Source: Proteus vulgaris (GTDB taxonomy: Bacteria > Pseudomonadota > Gammaproteobacteria > Enterobacterales > Enterobacteriaceae). From it: a stretch of 64,000 nt of DNA. Every line of letters starts with the position of its first letter. Positions within the stretch are counted from its first letter, which is position 1. A program made the position numbers and the translations under genes. The DNA lies in the NCBI RefSeq assembly GCF_033708015.1, contig NZ_CP137920.1, positions 558,001 to 622,000 of the forward strand, in the 5' to 3' direction. Below are positions 31,486-42,395 of this stretch, one piece after another. The notes below the pieces were generated by a model. It did not search any database and was not told the DNA's origin. It saw only the letters and a list, made by a program, of their open reading frames with translations.

Positions 31486-31533
31486 TGACTCCATTATGAA
31501 GTTGGTAGGTTGACAATATTTGATTGTTATCAA
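31486..31533 (-). promoter_or_regulatory. FNR box and promoter for the carrier-amidohydrolase operon
   Basis: TTGATTGTTATCAA at 31520-31533 matches the FNR consensus TTGAT-N4-ATCAA exactly. On the minus strand a CATAAT -10 element lies at 31493-31498, giving a start near 31486. The box is then centred about 41 bases upstream, the class II activator position. This predicts anaerobic induction. Confidence 0.75.
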
Positions 31534-31752
31534 ATTTAATAGCCGAAATAAAATCTATTTTTTTAGACTGTGATGTTATTAACAAATGCTGTAAAACAAT
31601 TATCATTAAAAGATGACGGAAAGGTTAAATAAAAAGTGATAAAGTAAAAAATACGGAAATAAATTATATTTAATATAGATCATGAGTGTTATTTTGATAC
31701 AAAAAAGAATATTGCTTTTTATCAAAATATTATTCTATAAATGAGATTAAAT

Positions 31753-31771
31753 GGTAATGAGAATGATTATT
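31753..31771. promoter_or_regulatory. Candidate Fur box
   Basis: GGTAATGAGAATGATTATT matches the classical Fur consensus (GATAATGATAATCATTATC) at 15 of 19 positions. It lies far from any start codon, and the AT-rich setting raises the chance of a random match. Confidence 0.35.
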
Positions 31772-31829
31772 TCGTCTGATATCTTGATGATACTTAAATA
31801 CTATTTATTAATTTTACCGATATTATTGA

Positions 31830-31862
31830 AAAATTATCCCACTTAAATTAAATGGGATAATA
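31830..31862 (-). terminator. Terminator of gltB-gltD
   Basis: Stem ttatccca / tgggataa with an 11-nt loop and Ts following on the minus strand, about 45 nt after gltD. Confidence 0.75.
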
Positions 31863-31905
31863 AATAAGAGAAATTGTTATTTTAAATAACGAATATAAAA
31901 AATAT

Positions 31906-33312
<1,407 letters not shown>

Positions 33313-36300
33313 CTATTGTGCCTGAACGCGTAATTCAGCAGATGAACGACGGGGATGACCAAGTAACGCATTGACATCACTGGATTTTGGCTTAACCAAT
33401 TTGAAATGTTGTGACCAATATTCCCACTGTGAAAGTAATTTTTCTCCATGCTGTGAGCCTGTCAGCCTGACATGTTCAGCAATCATGCCTCGTAGATGTT
33501 CTGCGAGGATGGCAAAGGATGCAACAGGAAGTAACTCAATCGATGAAGTATTGATACGTTGCGATAACGTGAGATCTTCATCGAGTAGGTAGGCAAATCC
33601 CCCCGTCATTCCTGCACCAAAGTTGATGCCTGTTTTACCCAAAACGCAGACAATACCGCCAGTCATATATTCACATCCATTATCGCCAACGCCTTCAACA
33701 ACAGCAATGGCACCCGAGTTTCTGACGGCAAAACGTTCCCCAGCCAAGCCTGATGCATAGAGTTTTCCACCGGTTGCACCATAAAGGCAGGTATTACCCA
33801 TAATGGTTGCATGATGACTTTTAAATGCAGAACCAACGGGAGGTGAAATGACAATACGACCACCTGCCATACCTTTACCAACATAATCATTAGCATCACC
33901 GACTAAGGTTAATTCAACGCCTTGCGCATTCCATACCCCAAAGCTTTGACCTGCGGTTCCCGTAAAATAAAGTTTAATGGGTGTGGCAGATAAGCCATTT
34001 TCACCCCATTTTTTGGCAATAATACCGGATAACGTTGCGCCTACTGAGCGATCTGTATTACGAATATCAAAATAGTATGTTTGGCTTTTTTGTTGCTCCA
34101 CAGCATCTCTTGTTTGAGCAACAATATGCTGATTTAATTCGCCTTTATCATAAGTATTATTATTTTCCTGACAATAAAGCGCCTTACCTGATGGTGACGT
34201 CGCTGTTTCTAATAATCCCCCTAAAGAGAGTTTTTGTTGTTTACTGCTAACACCTTCTAGGCATGAAAGTAGATCGGTTCGACCGATTAAATCGGTGATT
34301 TTTCTTACGCCAAGTAATGCCATTAACTCACGGGTTTCTTGCGCAATAAAACGAAAGTAGTTAATAACGCGTTCTGGTAATCCGTGATAATGGTTACGAC
34401 GGAGCGTTTCATCTTGAGTTGCCACACCCATTGCGCAATTATTTAAATGGCAAATGCGCAGGTATTTACAGCCTAATGCCACCATTGGTCCAGTACCAAA
34501 TCCAAAGCTCTCTGCGCCTAAAATCGCCGCTTTAATAATATCTAGACCCGTTTTTAATCCTCCATCGACTTGCAAACGAATTTTATGACGTAGATTATTT
34601 GCTACTAATGCTTGTTGAGTTTCAACTAAGCCTAGTTCCCACGGGCTACCCGCATATTTTACGGAGGTTAAAGGGCTTGCACCGGTACCACCGTCATAAC
34701 CAGCAATGGTGATCAAATCTGCGTAAGCTTTGGCAACACCCGTAGCAATGGTGCCCACACCGGGCTCTGACACGAGTTTTACAGAAATCAGTGCTGTTGG
34801 ATTGATCTGTTTTAAGTCGAAAATAAGCTGTGCTAAATCTTCAATAGAGTAGATGTCGTGATGAGGTGGGGGGGATATTAGGGTAACACCCGGTACCGCA
34901 TAACGCAGTTGCGCAATATAAGGTGTGACTTTATCTCCAGGGAGTTGCCCCCCTTCACCTGGTTTTGCCCCTTGTGCGACTTTAATTTGTAAAACATCTG
35001 CGCTCATTAGATAAGAAGGCGTCACGCCAAAGCGACCTGAGGCAATCTGTTTAATCCGTGAGACTTTATTGGTGCCGTAACGAGCCGGATCTTCGCCCCC
35101 TTCACCTGAATTTGAAAATCCCCCCAATGTATTCATTGCTTGCGCAAGCGCTTCATGCGCTTCTCGGCTCAGTGCCCCTATTGACATTGCAGCTGTATCA
35201 AAGCGTTTAAATAATTCTGTTTCAGGTTCGACTTCTTCAATCGCGATAGGCGTTGTTTTGTTATTCAGGATTAGCATATCGCGTAAGGTTGTTATTGGGC
35301 GCTGTTGCACAAGGTTTGCATAATGCTGATAATCGGTATATTCCCCGCTATTGACGGCTTTTTGTAGTGCTTGAACGACATCTGGATTATAAGCATGGTA
35401 TTCCCCTTTATGGGCATATTTTAATAAGCCACCCGCTTCGAGAGGATGACGAATTAACCAAGCTCGCTTAGAAAGATTAAATAAATCGTGTTCAAAATCG
35501 CTGAAATCAGCGCCATTAATCCGATTATCAACGCCTGTAAAACAGAGCTCGACAACCCTATCATTTAATCCAACGGCTTCAAAAAGTTGAGAGCAACGGT
35601 AAGAGGCAATGGTTGAAATGCCCATTTTGGACATGATCTTATACAACCCTTTATTTATGCCGTTGCGGTAATTCAGCATGACTTGGGCATAGCTTGCTTG
35701 CAGGATTTTTTTATCAACACGTTGAGCTAACGATTCATAAGCAAGATAAGGATAAATAGCCGTAGCACCAAATCCGAGCAATACGGCAAAATGGTGAGGA
35801 TCACGGGCACTGGCTGTTTCGACAATGATATTGGCATCACAACGTAAGTTATTATTTACCAATGTTTTTTGCACCGCACCAACAGCCATAGGCGCAGGGA
35901 TAGGTAATCGCTCTTTAGTGATGTTTCTATCTGATAAAACCAATAATACCGCACCACGATTAACTTCCTGTTGTGCTTGTACGCATAATTGGCGTAACGC
36001 TGTTTCTAGGTTGCATTCTGTTGGTTGATAAGTGATATCGAGATGAACGGATTGGTAATAAGGATTTTCTTGATTAATAAGCTGTTGGAAGTCGCTATAA
36101 AGTAAAATAGGCGATGTAAAACTCAGTCGATGTGCTTGACCTTCCGCTTCACAAAATACATTCATCTCGCGGCCAATGCAGGTCGCTAAAGACATAACAT
36201 GCGCTTCTCTCAATGGATCTATGGGCGGATTTGTGACTTGCGCAAATTTTTGTCTGAAATAGTCATAAATAAGACGAGGGCGTTGAGAAAGCACCGCAAA

Positions 36301-37773
36301 TGGCGTGTCATCACCCATTGAGCCAGTTGCTTCTTGCCCATTCTCTGCGAGTACATGCAAAATGTTTTCAAGCTCTTCTTGGCTATAGGCAAATTGCTTT
36401 TGATAGGTCGCTAATAAAGTGTCATTAAAGGCACGTTGTCCTGTGGCTTGTTGTTCTGGTAAGTCTTCAAACGGCGTTAAACGTTTGACATTACGCTCTA
36501 ACCACAGTTTATAAGGGTGGCGTCTTTTTAAATCTTCATCGGTTTCGGCAGAGTGTAAAATGCGCCCATGACGCGTATCAATGACCATCAGTTCACCGGG
36601 ACCGACTCGTCCTTTTTCTCGCACTTCATCAGGTTGATAATCCCAAATACCTATTTCAGAAGCACAGGTGATGATGTTATCTGTAGTGATAACGTAGCGA
36701 GCAGGGCGCAAACCGTTTCTATCTAGCGTACATGCGGCATAACGACCATCTGATAATACAATACCTGCTGGACCATCCCAAGGCTCCATATGCATTGAGT
36801 TAAAATCAAAAAATGCCCGTAAATCCTCATCCATTTGTGGATTATTTTGCCATGCGGGGGGCACTAATAATCGCATGGCACGAACAATATCCATACCACC
36901 ATTGAGAAAAAGCGCTAGCATATTATCGAGTGAACTTGAATCTGAGCCATTTTCATTCACAAAAGGGGCTGCACTTTGTAGATCAGGAATAAGGGGAGTA
37001 TGGAATTTATAGGCACGAGCTTTAGCCCATTGGCGATTACCTGTAATGGTATTAATTTCACCGTTATGTGCTAAATAACGAAAAGGTTGTGCAAGTGGCC
37101 ATCTAGGGGTGGTGTTAGTTGAAAAACGCTGGTGGAATAAACAAATTGAAGATTCCATACGTAGATCAGCAAGATCGGTAAAAAAACGGGGTAAATCAAT
37201 GGCCATACAGAGGCCTTTATAAACTGTCACTAAATTAGAAAGGCTACAAATATAAAAATCATTGTCAGTAATGCGCTTTTCAATACGTCTGCGGGCAACA
37301 AAGAGTCGTCTCTCAATGTCATTTATCCGCCAGCCAGCAGGTGCATTAACAAACACTTGTTCGATTAAAGGAAGAGACGAAAGGGCAATAGCGCCTAAAA
37401 TATCCGTGTTAATAGGCACTTTACGCCAGCCAACAAGAGAAAGTGTTTCACGTTGTAGTTCTTCTTCAACGATGAGACGGCATTGTTTGGCAATATTGGG
37501 ATCTTGGCTTAGAAATAGCATTCCTACGGCGTAATTTTTAGTTAAATGCCAGCCTTTTTCTTGTGCAACTAATTGGAAAAAACGCGTTGGTTTTTGCAAG
37601 AGTAGTCCGCAACCATCGCCGGTTTTACCATCGGAAAGAATAGCGCCACGGTGTTGCATTCTGGCAAGACCATGGATGGCATTTCTGACAATCTTATGGC
37701 TGGCTTGTCCTTCAATATGCGCGATCAACCCAAACCCACAATTGTCTTTTTCCTGTGTCTTTTGATAGAGCAT
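33313..37773 (-). CDS. gltB: Glutamate synthase large subunit GltB
   Basis: A 1486-residue alpha subunit. The glutaminase nucleophile is Cys12 (KDNCGFGLIAH), exposed after removal of an 11-residue propeptide. The central and FMN-binding domains follow (SGEGGEDPARYGTNKVSRIKQ, GYDGGTGASPL), then the 3Fe-4S cysteines (CKYLRICHLNNCAMG) and the C-terminal beta-helix. A TTG 22 codons upstream is open but lacks a ribosome binding site; the ATG chosen has GGGA upstream. E. coli annotations carry a longer propeptide. Confidence 0.97.
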   Translation of the reverse strand: MLYQKTQEKDNCGFGLIAHIEGQASHKIVRNAIHGLARMQHRGAILSDGKTGDGCGLLLQKPTRFFQLVAQEKGWHLTKNYAVGMLFLSQDPNIAKQCRLIVEEELQRETLSLVGWRKVPINTDILGAIALSSLPLIEQVFVNAPAGWRINDIERRLFVARRRIEKRITDNDFYICSLSNLVTVYKGLCMAIDLPRFFTDLADLRMESSICLFHQRFSTNTTPRWPLAQPFRYLAHNGEINTITGNRQWAKARAYKFHTPLIPDLQSAAPFVNENGSDSSSLDNMLALFLNGGMDIVRAMRLLVPPAWQNNPQMDEDLRAFFDFNSMHMEPWDGPAGIVLSDGRYAACTLDRNGLRPARYVITTDNIITCASEIGIWDYQPDEVREKGRVGPGELMVIDTRHGRILHSAETDEDLKRRHPYKLWLERNVKRLTPFEDLPEQQATGQRAFNDTLLATYQKQFAYSQEELENILHVLAENGQEATGSMGDDTPFAVLSQRPRLIYDYFRQKFAQVTNPPIDPLREAHVMSLATCIGREMNVFCEAEGQAHRLSFTSPILLYSDFQQLINQENPYYQSVHLDITYQPTECNLETALRQLCVQAQQEVNRGAVLLVLSDRNITKERLPIPAPMAVGAVQKTLVNNNLRCDANIIVETASARDPHHFAVLLGFGATAIYPYLAYESLAQRVDKKILQASYAQVMLNYRNGINKGLYKIMSKMGISTIASYRCSQLFEAVGLNDRVVELCFTGVDNRINGADFSDFEHDLFNLSKRAWLIRHPLEAGGLLKYAHKGEYHAYNPDVVQALQKAVNSGEYTDYQHYANLVQQRPITTLRDMLILNNKTTPIAIEEVEPETELFKRFDTAAMSIGALSREAHEALAQAMNTLGGFSNSGEGGEDPARYGTNKVSRIKQIASGRFGVTPSYLMSADVLQIKVAQGAKPGEGGQLPGDKVTPYIAQLRYAVPGVTLISPPPHHDIYSIEDLAQLIFDLKQINPTALISVKLVSEPGVGTIATGVAKAYADLITIAGYDGGTGASPLTSVKYAGSPWELGLVETQQALVANNLRHKIRLQVDGGLKTGLDIIKAAILGAESFGFGTGPMVALGCKYLRICHLNNCAMGVATQDETLRRNHYHGLPERVINYFRFIAQETRELMALLGVRKITDLIGRTDLLSCLEGVSSKQQKLSLGGLLETATSPSGKALYCQENNNTYDKGELNQHIVAQTRDAVEQQKSQTYYFDIRNTDRSVGATLSGIIAKKWGENGLSATPIKLYFTGTAGQSFGVWNAQGVELTLVGDANDYVGKGMAGGRIVISPPVGSAFKSHHATIMGNTCLYGATGGKLYASGLAGERFAVRNSGAIAVVEGVGDNGCEYMTGGIVCVLGKTGINFGAGMTGGFAYLLDEDLTLSQRINTSSIELLPVASFAILAEHLRGMIAEHVRLTGSQHGEKLLSQWEYWSQHFKLVKPKSSDVNALLGHPRRSSAELRVQAQ

Positions 37774-38447
37774 TTTTTGATCCCTACTTAGTTTACTGGA
37801 CACCTCAAAAAAGAGCGCAAAAGGAACGTTTTGGCTCAAAGTATGTAGGTAAATTTATGGGTGCTCAGTCGGATGATGTTGTGTTTGCCTAGCTTGATGT
37901 GTTTTTTATATTGCTATGCAATGCCTTTTCAACTTATCGATAAATAAAAATCAGGTCAATGTGTAGGGATAGTTATCTGAGATACAATAGATAAGGAAAT
38001 TTTTATTTTAATGTATTGATTAATAATCAAATTATTCTATTTTAAAATAGTATGTGATCGGTTTTTTTATGTGAGCTATATCACTTTATTTGAGCTATTT
38101 AGCTTTATCTCATCCTTTAATGATAAAAACGGGTAGTGAGTTATTCTAATGATTATTCTTATTTCAGAGTTTTATTGTTTTTGTACATTTTGTATAAAAA
38201 AAGACAAATTGCATTTTTTATAATAAGGTCTATTTATTGTTGATATCGCTTTCATTTATGTTGTTTGGTTTTGTATTGTTTTTATTAATGTATCTGTCTC
38301 AGATAGGCTCGTTGAGAGAAAATAGCGGAATTAAATCAAACAAAGTAATGAGAAATTACCACTCTTCGCAAGATTTCTGAATGTTCACCACTGCGCCAAT
38401 TCATTTTTGGGTTATCATTCCATAGATTCAATATATTGGAGTTTTCA
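37774..38447. promoter_or_regulatory. Divergent gltB/arcB regulatory region
   Basis: A 674-nt AT-rich gap with no supportable gene. E. coli has yhcC between arcB and gltB; no trace of it is visible here. A candidate gltB promoter on the minus strand has -35 TTGACC (37954-37959) and a weak -10 17 nt further on, giving a leader of about 150 nt. The arcB promoter should be in the right half, but I could not fix it. The many A/T tracts would favour binding by H-NS or Lrp. Confidence 0.4.
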
Positions 38448-40784
38448 ATGAAATTGCTCAAAGGGCTTGCCCAATACTACGTTGATTTAATGATGAGGCT
38501 GGGGTTAATTCGCTTCTCATTGTTATTAGCTTCTGCATTAGTTGTTTTAGCGATGGTTGTTCAAATGGCGGTGACATTCTTGCTTGCAGGTGATGTCACC
38601 AGTATTGACCTTGTTCGCTCTATTTTCTTTGGACTGATCATTACGCCTTGGGCTGTCTATTTTCTCTCTGTTGTGGTTGAACAGCTTGAAGAATCACGAC
38701 GCCGTTTATCTCGTATGGTGGATAAGCTGGGTGTAATGCGACAGCGCGACTTAGAGTTAAATTCTCAATTAAAAGAGAATATTGAGCAATTGAACTTGGA
38801 AATACAAGAGCGTGAAAAAGTTGAAAAAGCGCATCTTGAACTATTAGAAAAATTAAAAAGCGAAATGAAGCGTCGTGAATTGACGCAAATTGAACTTGAG
38901 CAGCAATCTTCACTGTTACGCTCATTTTTAGATGCCTCTCCTGATTTAGTTTATTACCGCAATGAAGATAATGAATTTTCAGGATGTAATCGTGCGACGG
39001 AATTACTGACCGGTAAAAGTGAGAAACAACTTATCGGTTTAACACCACTTGATGTGTATGACGAAGATATTGCGGTAAAAGTGATGGAAACGGATGAAAA
39101 AGTTTTCCGTCATAATGTGTCACTCACTTATGAGCAGTGGCTAGTTTATCCTGATGGACGCAAGGCGTGTTTTGAACTGCGTAAAGTCCCATTTTATGAT
39201 CGTATTGGTAAACGTCATGGCTTAATGGGCTTTGGACGTGACATTACAGAGCGTAAGCGCTATCAAGACGCGCTAGAGAACGCGAGCCGTGATAAAACCA
39301 CCTTTATTTCAACAATCAGCCATGAATTGCGTACACCGCTAAATGGCATTGTTGGATTAAGCCGTATCTTATTGGATACCGAGCTTTCACCCGAACAACT
39401 CAATTACTTAAAAACGATCCATGTGAGTGCGATTACGTTAGGGAATATTTTTAATGACGTGATTGAAATGGACAAAATTGAGCGTAGAAAAATTCAGTTG
39501 GATAACCAGCCAATAGACTTCACAGAATTTATTTCTGATTTAGAAAATCTGTCTGGACTGTTAGTACAGCCAAAAGGATTGAAATTCACACTCGAAGCAG
39601 AAGAAACGCTACCGCATAAGATAACCTCTGATGGGACTCGACTACGCCAGATTTTATGGAATCTCATCGGTAATGCCGTGAAGTTTACTCAAGAAGGTGA
39701 AATCAAAGTACGTATTTGGCAAGAAGCGCCAGATAAGTTGTTCTTTGAAGTGAAAGATAGCGGAATTGGTATTCCAAAAAGTGAGCTTGAGAAAATCTTT
39801 GCCATGTACTATCAAGTCAATGATAGCCAAGGTGGTCGTTCTGCAACGGGAACGGGCATCGGACTTGCCGTCTCAAAACGTCTAGCACAGCATATGGGCG
39901 GTGATATTCGTGTCGAGAGTGAGTTAGGTAAGGGATCTACTTTTACCCTCTCTATCGTCGCTCCTGCGATTGAAGAGCATCACGATATCGAAAATGACGA
40001 TGAGCTCTTATTACCTGCTTTAAATATTCTGCTTGTTGAAGATATTGAACTTAACGTGATTGTTGCCTGCTCTGTTTTAGAAAAGCTGGGTAATACTGTT
40101 GATGTTGCGATGACCGGAGCCGAAGCGTTATCGATGTTTAAGCCTAATGAATATGACTTAGTGCTATTAGACATTCAATTACCTGATATGACAGGTTTCG
40201 ATATTTCAAGAAAATTACGCCAAGAATTCGACAGTAATGAACTCCCTCCTCTTATTGCGTTAACAGCAAATGTTTTGAAAGACAAAAAAGAGTATTTGGA
40301 TGCGGGAATGAATGATGTGTTAAGTAAACCTCTTTCTGTGGACGCACTTACCGCGATTATCAATAAATTTTGGGGAGATGGTGCGGTTTCTGTGCCATGT
40401 AATGAGTCATCGGAATTGTTGAATAAAAATGAAGAATTATTAGATATAGACATGCTGAATCAATACATCGAACTCGTCGGACCTCAATTAATCACTGATG
40501 GTCTAGCGGTTTTTGAAAAGATGATGCCAAGTTATATGTCAGTCCTTGAATCTAACCTAACAGCTCGTGATGAGAAGGGTATTTCAGAAGAGGGGCATAA
40601 AATTAAAGGGGCAGCGGGTTCTATTGGTTTAAAACATTTACAGCAACTCGCTAAACAGATCCAATCATCAGAATTGCCTGCTTGGTGGGACAATGTACAA
40701 GAATGGGTTGATGAGTTAGAAAGAGATTGGAGAAAGGATGTGGAAAGTTTAAGAAACTGGTTATCAGACGCTACAAAAAAATAA
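38448..40784 (+). CDS. arcB: Anoxic redox sensor kinase ArcB
   Basis: A 778-residue tripartite hybrid kinase, the same length as E. coli ArcB. Two N-terminal transmembrane helices (residues ~22-41 and ~58-77) are followed by a coiled coil, a PAS domain (~155-270), the H-box SHELRTPLNG with the phosphorylated His near 292, an ATPase domain (ending near 515), a receiver domain with the phosphorylated Asp in LVLLDIQLPD near 576, and an Hpt domain with HKIKGAAGS near 717. It phosphorylates ArcA when quinones are reduced. A TTG four codons upstream overlaps the TTGGAG ribosome binding site and is rejected. Its stop abuts the ArcZ terminator. Confidence 0.98.
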   Translation: MKLLKGLAQYYVDLMMRLGLIRFSLLLASALVVLAMVVQMAVTFLLAGDVTSIDLVRSIFFGLIITPWAVYFLSVVVEQLEESRRRLSRMVDKLGVMRQRDLELNSQLKENIEQLNLEIQEREKVEKAHLELLEKLKSEMKRRELTQIELEQQSSLLRSFLDASPDLVYYRNEDNEFSGCNRATELLTGKSEKQLIGLTPLDVYDEDIAVKVMETDEKVFRHNVSLTYEQWLVYPDGRKACFELRKVPFYDRIGKRHGLMGFGRDITERKRYQDALENASRDKTTFISTISHELRTPLNGIVGLSRILLDTELSPEQLNYLKTIHVSAITLGNIFNDVIEMDKIERRKIQLDNQPIDFTEFISDLENLSGLLVQPKGLKFTLEAEETLPHKITSDGTRLRQILWNLIGNAVKFTQEGEIKVRIWQEAPDKLFFEVKDSGIGIPKSELEKIFAMYYQVNDSQGGRSATGTGIGLAVSKRLAQHMGGDIRVESELGKGSTFTLSIVAPAIEEHHDIENDDELLLPALNILLVEDIELNVIVACSVLEKLGNTVDVAMTGAEALSMFKPNEYDLVLLDIQLPDMTGFDISRKLRQEFDSNELPPLIALTANVLKDKKEYLDAGMNDVLSKPLSVDALTAIINKFWGDGAVSVPCNESSELLNKNEELLDIDMLNQYIELVGPQLITDGLAVFEKMMPSYMSVLESNLTARDEKGISEEGHKIKGAAGSIGLKHLQQLAKQIQSSELPAWWDNVQEWVDELERDWRKDVESLRNWLSDATKK

Positions 40785-40804
40785 CCCCAACCGAAGGTTG
40801 GGGT
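40775..40804 (-). terminator. Terminator of ArcZ
   Basis: Nine-base-pair GC-rich stem (accccaacc / ggttggggt, gaa loop) with seven Ts on the minus strand that overlap the last codons of arcB. Confidence 0.9.
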
Positions 40805-40888
40805 GCGCGAATACTGCGCCAACACCAGGGAAACTTTTCTATCCGCTTTTTTGATTCTCATTACATAGGCGAATAGGATGAAACTATT
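40775..40888 (-). ncRNA. arcZ: Hfq-dependent small RNA ArcZ
   Basis: On the minus strand the block TTTCCCTGGTGTTGGCGCAG (40813-40832) is the conserved core of ArcZ, the part retained in the processed form that pairs with rpoS and other mRNAs. It is followed by the terminator stem accccaacc / ggttggggt and a T-run at 40775-40781. A TATGAT -10 element at 40895-40900 (minus strand) places the start near 40888, giving about 114 nt, against 121 in E. coli. Position between arcB and elbB and antiparallel orientation match E. coli, where the ArcAB system represses it. Confidence 0.9.
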
Positions 40889-41020
40889 CCATACATCATA
40901 CAAGCAACAAAATAGCAAAGATAAGTTTTTTTGTTACAAGAAACATTTAAATATGTGATGCCGATTGGTGTTTACACCTATAAATGGGTAACTAGTAATC
41001 TACTACAAACGGAGAAAGAT

Positions 41021-41671
41021 ATGAAATCAATTGCGGTAATTTTAAGTGGCTGTGGTGTGTTCGATGGGAGTGAAATTCATGAATCAGTACTCACAATGCT
41101 TGCTTTAAGCCAAAATAATGCTGAAGTTCATTATTTTTCACCTAATGATTTACAACCAACTGTAATTAATCATATTACAGGTGAGGAAAAACCAGAAAAA
41201 AGGAATATGATGGAAGAATCTTCTCGTATTTCTCGTGGAAAAATCTCCCCTTTATCAGAAGCAAAGGCCGAAAACTTTGATGCTGTCATTATTCCTGGTG
41301 GTTTTGGTGCGGCGAAGAATCTGTGCGATTTTGCAACAAAAGGGGAGGGCTGTGAAATTAACAAAGATCTCTTAAGATTCGTACAAGCGATGCATCAGCA
41401 AAACAAACCATTAGGGTTAATGTGTATTGCACCTGTAATGTTACCAAAAATGTTAAATTCTCCAGTAAAATTAACAATTGGAAATGACGTGGAAACCGCT
41501 TGTGTGATTGAAAAAATGGGCGGCGTTCATATCGATTGCCCTGTCGATGATATTGTTGTTGATGAAAAATATCGTGTTGTCACAACGCCTGCGTATATGC
41601 TTGCACAATCTATTGCACAAGCACAGGTGGGGATTGAGAAACTGGTTAAGAAAGTCCTTGAAATGGCATAA
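41021..41671 (+). CDS. elbB: DJ-1/PfpI-superfamily glyoxalase ElbB
   Basis: A 216-residue protein of the DJ-1/PfpI superfamily. The start [21 protein letters not shown] and the nucleophile elbow [10 protein letters not shown], with its conserved Cys, match ElbB (YhbL), which has weak glyoxalase activity in E. coli and was once linked to isoprenoid synthesis. The open frame extends 30 codons upstream; GGAGAAAGAT fixes this start. It is followed after 20 nt by mtgA, as in E. coli. Confidence 0.93.
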   Translation: MKSIAVILSGCGVFDGSEIHESVLTMLALSQNNAEVHYFSPNDLQPTVINHITGEEKPEKRNMMEESSRISRGKISPLSEAKAENFDAVIIPGGFGAAKNLCDFATKGEGCEINKDLLRFVQAMHQQNKPLGLMCIAPVMLPKMLNSPVKLTIGNDVETACVIEKMGGVHIDCPVDDIVVDEKYRVVTTPAYMLAQSIAQAQVGIEKLVKKVLEMA

Positions 41672-41691
41672 AGAGTAGGCGAAAACAGCAG

Positions 41692-42393
41692 ATGGTACTG
41701 GTGAGAAAGTTAAAGAAAGTATTAATTATTCTAATTGCTTTATGGCTGTTAACAGTTGTGCTGTTTTCTTTTTTACCTGTGCCTTTTTCTGCTGTTATGG
41801 TTCAAAGACAAATTTCTGCTTGGAGTGAATTTGATTTCTCTTATGTATCACATTCAACATGGGTAAGTGAAAAAGAGATCGCTCCCGTAATGTATTTAGC
41901 GGTTATTGCTTCTGAAGATCAAAATTTTCCTAAACATTGGGGATTCGATTTTGATGCTATTGAGAAAGTTTTCAAAAAAAATAATAACAACGGGAAAACA
42001 TTACGTGGTGCATCAACGATTTCTCAGCAAACGGTCAAAAATCTCTTTTTATGGGATGGTCGTAGTTGGATAAGAAAAGGGCTTGAGGCAGGAATGACGC
42101 CTGTTGTCGAGCTTGTTTGGTCAAAAAAACGTATTTTAACGGTGTATCTGAATATTGTTGAGTTTGGTGATGGGATCTTTGGTGTAGAGCAGGCTTCTCA
42201 ACACTATTTTAGAAAGCCTGCGAAACAACTTACCCGTCATGAAGCGGCATTATTAGCCGCAGTATTACCTAATCCGCATATTTATCACGTAAATAAACCT
42301 TCTGCTTACACCCTCAAACGACAGCAGTGGATCTTAAATCAAATGCGACTAATGGGGGGAACCTCCTTTTTAAAGAAAAATAATTTGTCATAA
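41692..42393 (+). CDS. mtgA: Monofunctional peptidoglycan transglycosylase MtgA
   Basis: A 233-residue GT51 enzyme with one N-terminal transmembrane helix (residues ~9-28). The catalytic glutamate motif is [14 protein letters not shown], and other conserved elements are [16 protein letters not shown] and RKGLEAGMT. It polymerises lipid II glycan strands at the inner membrane. Its stop is 2 nt from the end of the convergent ureR. Confidence 0.96.
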   Translation: MVLVRKLKKVLIILIALWLLTVVLFSFLPVPFSAVMVQRQISAWSEFDFSYVSHSTWVSEKEIAPVMYLAVIASEDQNFPKHWGFDFDAIEKVFKKNNNNGKTLRGASTISQQTVKNLFLWDGRSWIRKGLEAGMTPVVELVWSKKRILTVYLNIVEFGDGIFGVEQASQHYFRKPAKQLTRHEAALLAAVLPNPHIYHVNKPSAYTLKRQQWILNQMRLMGGTSFLKKNNLS

Positions 42394-42395
42394 CT

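Larger units (their letters stand above)
31534..31905. other. AT-rich gap with a Fur-like box and the gltBD terminator
   Basis: Together with the carrier promoter this makes a 509-nt gap with no supportable protein gene. It contains a 19-nt stretch at 31753-31771 matching the Fur consensus at 15 of 19 positions, and the gltBD terminator at its right end. I see no clear small RNA with its own terminator. Confidence 0.5.

Noticed and set aside
31397..31905. RyhB-type small RNA next to the Fur-like box
   Set aside because: The conserved RyhB core was not found on either strand, and no independent terminator follows the box in the minus direction.
37774..37839. An upstream TTG start for gltB
   Set aside because: No ribosome binding site; the ATG at 37773 has one and matches the family N-terminus.
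40532..40918. A 128-codon minus-strand open frame across the end of arcB
   Set aside because: It lies antisense to the arcB Hpt domain and over ArcZ, has no recognisable domain, and the ArcZ terminator would interrupt its transcription.
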